A DNA stretch of 64,000 nucleotides from positions 62,001-126,000 of the forward strand of contig JAJFLH010000006.1 of NCBI GenBank assembly GCA_021772775.1, read 5' to 3'. The DNA comes from Mariprofundus sp. GTDB taxonomy: Bacteria > Pseudomonadota > Zetaproteobacteria > Mariprofundales > Mariprofundaceae. The stretch's first letter is position 1, and every line of letters starts with the position of its first letter. Position numbers and translations under genes: made by a program. Shown here in pieces: positions 45,705-54,200 of the stretch. The notes below the pieces were generated by a model, which saw only the letters and a program-made list of their open reading frames with translations, was not told the origin of the DNA and did no database searches.

Positions 45705-47438
45705 ATGGACTCGCCACTGAAGCAATTCTTCGATGCTCTGAATACTGAAGAGAATTCTTATTTACCTCAACTTGCATCGGACAAGCTGGGGTTAATCTTG
45801 AGATCTGCAGTCAATGAGCTTGATTGGTGCCATTATCATTTCACCAAGACAGAAAATCCGACCGATGATCAGGAAAAATTATATTACCTGCTACAACTGG
45901 GCGTAACGCGCCTAATACAATTATCACTAGACGCTCGTCCATCATTTGACGTGCCAGTTGTGGCTTTTCCTCGCACAAATGATATTACGATTCCAGTGCT
46001 CAAAATCATCACCGGTCTTGGAGCGATAGAACATGGTCGCCGGATGGCACAAACAGCTTCAAGCGGACTTTTCCGCATCGAACTCACGGGAGAAAATGAG
46101 TTCCTAATTACGCTTCCAGCAGTCATCCCAGATGAAGAATATTATGAAAGATCTATTTCAGAACATTTCAAAGTTGGGTCTCGCAGAATGGTCTCAAAAC
46201 TACTGCAGTCGGACTCAGGGAAAAAACTTGAAACTGAGGTAAAGGAAACGCTGACCAAACTCGTGTACCCATTCGAAACTCATTATATCGGATACGAAGT
46301 AAATCCTCTACTTGACCAATATTTTTTTACTATCACATATAGTGAGGTACAGCTCTACGATGGTTACGACACATTTCACGACAAGGCCCGCTTTGGTGGA
46401 ATTCAGTATCAACACTATATCCTTGCCCTGACATTCTTCATTTCTATTTACGTGCGCCATGAGAAATTTGCTGAAGCACTAGTAAGAAAAGAACCCAGCG
46501 TAAAACTAGAGAATATACTCACAATCTCATCAGATACTGTGCCGTTTGTCGAAAGCATCAGAGATGCCGTAAACGATTTCGGTTATCTCTTCGAGGGCTT
46601 TGAAGAGATAAACCTCGAAGGTGCCCAGCGTATTTTTGAAGTCCTCTCCTGCAGCAGAAAGAATACATCCCTTTTATCGAGACCAGGATCCCCATTGCCT
46701 CTTATTATCCAATGCTCGGATCAGGGGTTTATTCGGTGCCTGACTGGTGCGCACACCAACCCAATGTTATTTATGCTTAATTCCTTACGGCATCATTTCC
46801 CTGAAGACTATGACAAGCAGCAGCAGTTACGTGAAAAGTCCATGCAGGCTGCAACTAGGCGCGTTTTGGATCAGGTCTTTGTCGAACTAAACTACCTTGA
46901 AAACATCAAGGTGAGGCTTAATGGTCGCCTACTTACAGACATTGACTTAGTCGTCACGGAGGAAAGTACTGGCACTGTCTTCCTCTGTCAGCTCAAACAT
47001 CAGGAATTGTATGGTTCCGACATCCACGCTAAACACCTTCGCACAAAGCGACTTAAAGATCAGATCAATAGTTGGAATGCATCGATTGATAACTGGATAG
47101 GTGTAGTGGGTGAAGCCGGGGTTCGTGCCTCCCTTCAGATACCCAAAAACTTTCCACCTTTATCTGTATACCGATTGGTCATATCCAAGCATTACGCCTA
47201 TCCCCTGAAAAGCCTGACATTCAACAGTGATACTGCTTGCGTAAATTGGATTGAATTTTTCAATTCAGTTGTGACTGTGAAAATGAAAAAAAACAAAAGT
47301 AGAAAGCTGGGAGATCTCGTTACATTATTGAAAAAAGTAGATACTCCTGATGACCTACCAGAGTTCCTTTCCGAGCCTCGAAGCGAATGGGTAATCAACA
47401 ATCTGAAATTCACCATTAGGCAAGAATGCAAATTGTAA
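45705..47438 (+). CDS. Uncharacterised large protein with a PD-(D/E)xK-like C-terminal motif
   Basis: 577 residues, no membrane segments. Around residues 406-432 the string LLTDIDLVV, ten residues, then FLCQLKHQ resembles the PD-(D/E)xK nuclease core, with D412 or D414, a beta hairpin and Q429-L-K431, in which Q replaces the usual E. The N-terminal 380 residues (TPVFKI.. absent; FPRTNDITIPVLKIITGLGA present) match no family I know. Codon use is AT-rich like the rest of the island. It is transcribed toward the SIR2 gene, 190 bases away. It may be a nuclease effector or an inactive relative. Confidence 0.65.
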   Translation: MDSPLKQFFDALNTEENSYLPQLASDKLGLILRSAVNELDWCHYHFTKTENPTDDQEKLYYLLQLGVTRLIQLSLDARPSFDVPVVAFPRTNDITIPVLKIITGLGAIEHGRRMAQTASSGLFRIELTGENEFLITLPAVIPDEEYYERSISEHFKVGSRRMVSKLLQSDSGKKLETEVKETLTKLVYPFETHYIGYEVNPLLDQYFFTITYSEVQLYDGYDTFHDKARFGGIQYQHYILALTFFISIYVRHEKFAEALVRKEPSVKLENILTISSDTVPFVESIRDAVNDFGYLFEGFEEINLEGAQRIFEVLSCSRKNTSLLSRPGSPLPLIIQCSDQGFIRCLTGAHTNPMLFMLNSLRHHFPEDYDKQQQLREKSMQAATRRVLDQVFVELNYLENIKVRLNGRLLTDIDLVVTEESTGTVFLCQLKHQELYGSDIHAKHLRTKRLKDQINSWNASIDNWIGVVGEAGVRASLQIPKNFPPLSVYRLVISKHYAYPLKSLTFNSDTACVNWIEFFNSVVTVKMKKNKSRKLGDLVTLLKKVDTPDDLPEFLSEPRSEWVINNLKFTIRQECKL

Positions 47439-47628
47439 TGGGCCGTTTAGTCAGCACCACTAACTCTAGCAATGATGATTTGCATCCCATATAAGAAGAA
47501 GTCAAAGTGTATGCTATACTTTATTGACCATAGTGGGCAAAGAAGTGTATAAAAGCATAAGCCTGACACTAATCTTGAGATCCCACGTGTTATTGGGACA
47601 AAAATCGAAACAGAGTTGAGAATAATTA

Positions 47629-49248
47629 ATGGATAGAGTTTTAAAAGATCACTCAAAAGCTGTAGTCCATTTGAGGCAGCAATTTAATAACGGGCGTTTA
47701 GGGTTGGTTTTTGGAGCAGGGATATCCAAAGACCTAGGTTTCCCAGATTGGAGTGGGCTAATTGAAGGAATAGCCTCTCACCCTGACATTAATGGCAAAG
47801 ATATTTATGATAGTGCAAAGAAATGGAGCAACACAACCTCAATAACGCAGTTATTATTTCAGCATTTCAAACAACGCAAGCTCAAAGAGCTAGAAGCTAC
47901 ATATTCATCAGTGGCTTATCGTGAGAAGCGAGTTCTTTCTGAATGGAGGGAAGCTGTTCATGAAGTGCTTTTTGCTAAAGCAGCCGTTGATCGCAAAAAC
48001 AAAGTCGACTCACACCCTTATCTAAAGGAATTCATTCAATTAATAAATAAAACTGAATTTTCTGTAAACTACAATTTTGATGACACCCTTGAGTTTATGC
48101 TTTCTCAGCCTGAATGGAATACGCCTAGTGGGAAAGGAAAGTCTTATCAGGCCGTTTGGAATCCATACATGCAGTTTCGTGACGGTACAGCCGTTATATA
48201 CCACCCCAATGGATATCTTCCTGGGGATAAAAATCTGCAACAGAGTGAAACATTGGTGTTTTCTGAAGAGTCTTTTTCAGATCAGCTTATTGAGAGCATG
48301 TCGGGGAAGCTTTCATCTCTACTGCACCTCTTCACAAAGAAAACATGCCTTTTTGTGGGACTATCACTTGACGACAACACATTGAAACACTTGCTACGAC
48401 AAGCTTCTTCAATATGCCCAGGGAACTTTCACTATTTCATTAGATACACAAGAGACAAAGACAGCCTGACTGACGATGAAAAGCAGGCTATATTTAATGC
48501 CAACTTTGAAGTGTATAACCTAATTACACTCTTTTTAAACAGTGAAGAAGTATCCCAGCTTGCCCAGCTTGTTACTTTGAACCCAGATGAATTTAAAACT
48601 AAGGCTGAAATAACAGGTGTAGATATAAAATTTAACTACTACCTTGTCGGAACAGTAGGGTCTGGTAAGTCCACTGTCTTAAGTCACTTTGGGAACCTTA
48701 AATTATTCGAAGAATGGATGGAAGAACGCCCCAGTGAACTTGCAAAGCCCTTTAATAAGTTGGATAAAAAAGAATTGAAAAAAGTAGATGGCTGGGTAGA
48801 TAGTCAATTCTATAAAAAGAACTTGGCATTGTTGGGGGAAACAGAGGGCCTACACCTAATAGATAGGACGCCTCTTGATCCAATAACCTTTTCACAAGAA
48901 ACCTCAGAAATGACAGAACGAGCTAAATCAATGGCTTTAGCAATTAGCCCCGGAATGAGCAATTATAGAATTGATATAGGTCAGGTGCTTTTCCTCAAGT
49001 CAGAAATTTCTGAATTGCAAAACAGACTTCTATCTAAGAGAAAAACTAGCTGGGATGAAAAAACCTTAGAGGAACTGCAGGATAGAACTGTGAAGCTCTA
49101 TAATGCTTCGCAATTAACTGAGATTGAAAATATTGCACGGCCAATAGAAACCGTTGTTAAAGCGATTGCTAGAACAATCTTTGTGGATGATTATATTCCT
49201 GTGGATTTACATGAAGTATTAATAGATACAGCAAAGGGAACCACTTGA
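47629..49248 (+). CDS. SIR2-domain protein with C-terminal P-loop nucleotide-kinase-like domain
   Basis: 539 residues. Residues ~20-300 form a SIR2-like NAD-binding domain: LGLVFGAGISKDLGFPDWSG with G29-A-G31, YNFDD at 148-152, H192 in IYHPNGYLPG, and the late GLSLDDNTLKHLL. Residues ~335-539 contain a second NTP site: Walker A GTVGSGKS at 341-348 and the lid-like D412-R413-T-P-L-D417, reminiscent of deoxynucleoside or thymidylate kinases. Defence SIR2 domains usually hydrolyse NAD+. One base separates the stop from the next start, so the pair is translationally coupled. Confidence 0.85.
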   Translation: MDRVLKDHSKAVVHLRQQFNNGRLGLVFGAGISKDLGFPDWSGLIEGIASHPDINGKDIYDSAKKWSNTTSITQLLFQHFKQRKLKELEATYSSVAYREKRVLSEWREAVHEVLFAKAAVDRKNKVDSHPYLKEFIQLINKTEFSVNYNFDDTLEFMLSQPEWNTPSGKGKSYQAVWNPYMQFRDGTAVIYHPNGYLPGDKNLQQSETLVFSEESFSDQLIESMSGKLSSLLHLFTKKTCLFVGLSLDDNTLKHLLRQASSICPGNFHYFIRYTRDKDSLTDDEKQAIFNANFEVYNLITLFLNSEEVSQLAQLVTLNPDEFKTKAEITGVDIKFNYYLVGTVGSGKSTVLSHFGNLKLFEEWMEERPSELAKPFNKLDKKELKKVDGWVDSQFYKKNLALLGETEGLHLIDRTPLDPITFSQETSEMTERAKSMALAISPGMSNYRIDIGQVLFLKSEISELQNRLLSKRKTSWDEKTLEELQDRTVKLYNASQLTEIENIARPIETVVKAIARTIFVDDYIPVDLHEVLIDTAKGTT

Positions 49249-49249
49249 A

Positions 49250-49711
49250 ATGATAACAAGAAAGCAAATTTATCTAGCTGCTCCCTTATTCAATGACCGA
49301 GAGAGGTCATTTAATAAATTCATTACTAACCAGCTTTTGAAAAACTTCAATGTTTTCCTCCCTCAAGAAGATGGACTTTTACTGGAAAATCTTATTAAGA
49401 AAAATATTGAAAGAGGTGTCGCTGAAAAAACAATTTACGAAACTGACACAACGGCAATGAAAGAATCTGATATACTTTTGGCAGTGCTGGATGGAGCAAG
49501 CATTGATGAAGGCGTAGCATTTGAACTCGGGTTTTGTGGAGCACTTGGGAAGCTCTGTATAGGCCTTCAAACAGATGTCCGTCGTCAGCTTCCGACAGGA
49601 AACAATCCAATGATTGAACAGTCTTGTGACAGAATCTTTAATGATGTTGATGCGTTATTAAAATGGCTAAATAACAACCAAAATAATTTATCCGATTTAC
49701 CCAATGGATAA
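49250..49711 (+). CDS. Nucleoside 2-deoxyribosyltransferase-fold protein
   Basis: 153 residues. IYLAAPLFNDRERSF at the start and VLDGASIDEGVAFELGFCGALGK at 79-101 are the substrate-binding and catalytic signatures of the family, with D81, D86 and E92 as the expected nucleophile/base region. The fold is shared by TIR and SLOG domains, which cleave or bind NAD-derived nucleotides. Coupled to the SIR2-kinase gene, it may make or destroy a nucleotide signal for it; this is inference. Confidence 0.85.
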   Translation: MITRKQIYLAAPLFNDRERSFNKFITNQLLKNFNVFLPQEDGLLLENLIKKNIERGVAEKTIYETDTTAMKESDILLAVLDGASIDEGVAFELGFCGALGKLCIGLQTDVRRQLPTGNNPMIEQSCDRIFNDVDALLKWLNNNQNNLSDLPNG

Positions 49712-49864
49712 GATCACCGAACTTTTCCGTCACAAACTAACTGACAGCTATGGAGTAGCCCATAGGATTATCCATGTTAATGTTTAGCTTTGAAATAATT
49801 TTTTCAGGATAACTGGATCAGAACCACTTTCTCCCGCTTTTCCTTCAAACAATACTTCACGGAT

Positions 49865-51196
49865 TTAAGTTATGTGAAAGGCGAAAACGACTCTTGTGCA
49901 ATAGTTGGCAAAAAGAGGTGATTTACCATTGTTGCTCAAATCTGATACCACCACTTTACTTGGATGATGCCCATTAGCGGAAGTATCTGGAACACACAAC
50001 ACACTGTATGAATGAGGACATAGCTTCGCAAGCGAGCCATGCCATGAATGCTCGGAACCGTGATGAGGTATTTGCATTACATGAATACTTAACCAACGCT
50101 TAGTGCTGAAGAACTTCTCCATTTGATCCAAAGCATAAGAATCGAGGGATATGTCTCCTGTCAACAGCAACCCACTATTATTATTTTGGTTTTTATTTAA
50201 AGGAATGGTTACTAAAGCATGTTGATAGCGCTCTACAGACCTATTATACATCCTACATGCCCGCAGGCCTCTCTGGGGCTGGATAAGCGGTCTTGAAAGG
50301 ACGCAAAGGGATATGTCATTTCGAGGCACTGATCCCGTCCCGAAGTGCCTTTCATAGCAGGCCCGAAGATCATCTCGCCACTGTTTAAGAGTTTCTTCAT
50401 CTTTCTTCTCATAAAAATCATGCTTCTTAGCAACCAGCAGGCGAACCTCCTTTGCGATTTCTGCTAAATCCACTCCTGACTTGGGAGCGACCCCATCGGG
50501 ATAATCCTTATTGTAAAAAATAAACTCCCACACTCCAGCAACAGTCGCTGGTATTCTATGGTCTGCCAGAAGATATTCGCCACCAATTGGGTCTAAAGAG
50601 ACATTAAAATAATTGTCATCACCCTCGATCTCTTCTTCGTAGGCCTGAATATCAAGAGTTAGTGGGGCCTCCTCCTCTTCCTCGCCAAACACAAGCATGT
50701 TTTCTTCAGGATAACCTGCTTCTTCAGCCCCTCCCTTAACGAGAACAATTGAGCCAACTTGATCATCGAGCCCCCATTCTCTTAATGCTCCGGCAGGGTC
50801 AAGACCGAAGAGGATAACATTGCCTTCAGGATCATTATTGTCATCGAGCGAAGACACTAGCTCCAGTCGTTTTGATATAGATGCGTATGGAAGTATTAAC
50901 TTCTCGACATAAAAATGAGAAAGTAGATCTTTCAGGCCGTTTACATGGTCATTATCAAAATGAGAAATACAAAGCATGCCAACTGTGTTACTGGTTGAAA
51001 ATTTCCTTAAACCTCTAACCATCTCGGGAAGAATCGTTGATCGATTTGATCCACAATCAAACACCCAAAGAAACTCCCCTCTCTTCCTAGGTCTATAGTT
51101 GTCAGGGTCATACTCGTTTTCAAGAGTTATCTGCCCTGAAAAGAAAGTTCCATGTCCAACTGGATGAAATTGATTAATGCTATGTAATTTAGCCAT
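49865..51196 (-). CDS. ComEC/Rec2-type metallo-beta-lactamase-fold hydrolase
   Basis: 443 residues. Zinc motifs: SHFDNDHVNGL with H79, D81, D83, H84; D348 in LLTGDIS; and H378-H379-G-S in PHHGS. The pattern follows the soluble MBL domain of ComEC, a probable nuclease or phosphodiesterase. A long insertion (residues ~110-320) separates the first and later motifs. A strong GAGGGGG precedes the ATG. Last gene of the minus-strand defence operon, 44 bases after the giant ATPase gene. Confidence 0.85.
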   Translation of the reverse strand: MAKLHSINQFHPVGHGTFFSGQITLENEYDPDNYRPRKRGEFLWVFDCGSNRSTILPEMVRGLRKFSTSNTVGMLCISHFDNDHVNGLKDLLSHFYVEKLILPYASISKRLELVSSLDDNNDPEGNVILFGLDPAGALREWGLDDQVGSIVLVKGGAEEAGYPEENMLVFGEEEEEAPLTLDIQAYEEEIEGDDNYFNVSLDPIGGEYLLADHRIPATVAGVWEFIFYNKDYPDGVAPKSGVDLAEIAKEVRLLVAKKHDFYEKKDEETLKQWRDDLRACYERHFGTGSVPRNDISLCVLSRPLIQPQRGLRACRMYNRSVERYQHALVTIPLNKNQNNNSGLLLTGDISLDSYALDQMEKFFSTKRWLSIHVMQIPHHGSEHSWHGSLAKLCPHSYSVLCVPDTSANGHHPSKVVVSDLSNNGKSPLFANYCTRVVFAFHIT

Positions 51197-51240
51197 TGAT
51201 CCCCCTCGAGCTATTGAAAAAACATCTGGCTATGCAACGC

Positions 51241-54200
51241 TTAATCTAGCTTGTAAAAAGGAATTCCTTTGATGAACTCACCATTATGATCCAATGTTTT
51301 AAACAACGATTCAAAAACCTCCAAAGTAGCAATTCGACTGATTGTGCTTTGACCTGAACTAGGTAACCCCATACGGTCTAAATCACTAGCTCTGATACCA
51401 GGTACTTTATGTACAAACCAGCTCTGAATCGGTTCCATGTAATTTTCATTGTTTGTTTTAAAATGTGAAAAATACTGAGAGGCAAGAATTACTCCAACAC
51501 CAAACTCTCGCCCCTGCAATAATAACTTACTTAGCACTGGGAATTCATAAGGCATGATGTTGTGAGCTTCATCAACAAGTAGATATGAATCAATAAATCT
51601 AGTTTGAGGATCTGTTCCTAAAAACGGTTGTTTTTTAACTTTCTTCATGTAATCAAAGTAAAAATTCAGGAAAATGACGATAACCATGTTTTTTATTTTA
51701 TCATCACTAAAGCCACTTAAATCCAAAGCGACAGTGCCATCAAAAAATTCTTCAAAATTTATTATTTTGTCGGGATTACTTTCAAAAATCTCGTAATCAA
51801 TAATGTCTTCCATGATTGAATATGTGGTATCAACTTTACCCTCAACTATTTCTTCATAAGCATCAAATACTTCATAAATTGTAGGATCTCTCCCATCATT
51901 TTCAGAAAAACATTTCTTAACAGCCTTCTTTAAATGTGAGTCCTGAAGAGGCTTTTGAGTGCTAAATATTTTTCCAAGAACATCCCTAAAAAATGAATAA
52001 CGGTCCAGCCAAGGGGTAGAAGCGGATGAATCTGATGTATTAAACATATTAAGAGGAAGGCCTATCGGTTTAATTACTTTAACGTTTGCTTTAGAAATAA
52101 AATCACAATTTTCATTATTTAGGTCACTAAAATCACGTTTATAATCCAGAATAAGAACTTTTGGGGCGACTCCCCGATTACTTGCAGGATTACTTACTAG
52201 TTGATAAACGAGCGACTTTAAAAGTTGTGTTTTACCAGTGCCAAGATCGCCAACCACACCTATGTTTATATTGTTTAAAGCTGTATTTCCTGGGTAGAAC
52301 ATCGCTTCTTTATTTTCGAACTTGTCTAAACTTTCACCAACCATAAAGTGTATGCCAAGGCTACTCTCCTGTCCTGCTTCCACTTCTTGGTCAGGAACTG
52401 TTGTATCAACTTCTTTAGCTTTGTGTCCACCACTTTGAACTGGTTCGCCTTTGACTGAAGCTTGTACCCCCTCAATTTTACTCAAGAACCCCCAGTCTCC
52501 AACTTCATTAGCTATATTTTTTATTACAGACTCTTGATTTTGACTTAGTAAAATAGCTGCAGAATGATAAGACAATACAATTGTATCCTTAAACGTTCTT
52601 TGAGCTGTTGAAATAACCTTTCCACTGATGCATTTTTCTAAACTAATTAACCTGCCGATGTTATCGATTTCGATTTCAACACTTTGAGACATTAAATCAA
52701 TGAGTGTTTCTTGATGCAATTTAGACCATTCGGCCCCCCTTTTTTTAATACTCTCAATTTCACCATACACTCTAAAACCATAATCAATCCATGATGCCAG
52801 CATTTCCCGCCAAGCTAGCCCCCAAATGGCACTTTCTTGTGACTTTTCTAGCATTATTTCAAGGAAAGTAGCAAAAGTCTGAGTTTGTTTTATTGCATCT
52901 TCCCTCGCAATTTGCGTCATCTGTTCAGATCTAGCTTTGACCTCAACTGGAGTTAAACGTATTGAATTTACTTTGCCTTCTAGCAAGCTAATACTAATTA
53001 CAATTAAGTCTGGCCTCTCCATAGTTCCAGACTTCAAATAAGCTCTTAAGCTATCAAACCTTGGTTGAAAAATATCAGCAGGAACAATTAAGTTTATATG
53101 CGAACCTTTAAAGACAGAAATTAATCCATCACAATCACTGTTCACCTGAAATTCAGTTTGCAATAGCCTAAGTGCGACCAGCATACCTATCTCACCAAAG
53201 CTCGAAGTTCCACCACTGGTTAATTTCTTTAAAGTTGGCATGCCTCTTAGTGAAATTTCTTGCAATAAACTTTTGCTTTCTTTTTTATCTACCGGAGCAT
53301 GCTCTTGAAACTCAATCAATGCATTTTTAAGAGCTTCATGCATATTATCCGATTCACGTGCCAGCAAATAAAAACCGCTAGATTGACCTACATCAGAAGA
53401 GTATTTCGGTAATTCATAATCCCATAATAGTGATATTTGATCGGGCATATGAAAACACGAGGCATCAATTGTAGAAGATGAAACAGCACAGAAATCTGTA
53501 TTATCAAAAGAGTTTTCTAAAGTATTCAAATTAGGTGCATAAACCATACTATCAAATAAATCATACTCTATGCATGAGTTTTCCATTGTATCCAGTGTGT
53601 TCAATAGTACATTCCGGATGCTTTCATCAGCTTCAATAGGGGCAGTAATAAAGTATCCAACTCTTGATTCTGCCAGAAACTTATTTTGCTTTGAAAAGCT
53701 ATGCTTAATACTTTTTCGAAATAAGCCAGTTTGATCAACAGCAGACTTAAATTGATGTTTCTCGAAAGAGTTACTCATTGTTTTTAAGTGATCAATAATT
53801 GCCAAGTCTCTTTTTTCTGGTTGATCATTATTATTCTCTGTATACCAACGAACGTTAGTACCTGAACGAGCTGTTAAAGAAGCTAAAATGGCAGGTTCAG
53901 GTTGTGCTTTTTCAGCTCTCGTATCATATACCTTAAGTGAATTTGCGCCTGCAGAAGACCACTCATCACGCTCTAACCCTAGATGTTCCTCGCACCACTT
54001 TTCGATGCCTAAATTACAGGAACTTTGACCAATGGTATCACTGGTAAGAGAAACGGTGAGCGTAGATTTGGCGCATGCTAATTGACGCACATCATCGAGT
54101 GACCTTTTGACTTGCTGAATACTAAAACCTTGTATCATTCCATCTATAGAGATTCCGAATTCATCACCAAAAATAGACTCATAATTTTCATTATTCAGCT

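Noticed and set aside
47447-47656. 69-aa hydrophobic ORF on the minus strand between the 577-aa and SIR2 genes
   Set aside because: It starts inside the SIR2 coding sequence, has no ribosome site, and its hydrophobicity follows from AT-rich sequence read in antisense.
47629-49711. Canonical Thoeris
   Set aside because: No TIR domain and no SLOG domain were recognised; the partner is a deoxyribosyltransferase-type protein and the fused domain is P-loop.
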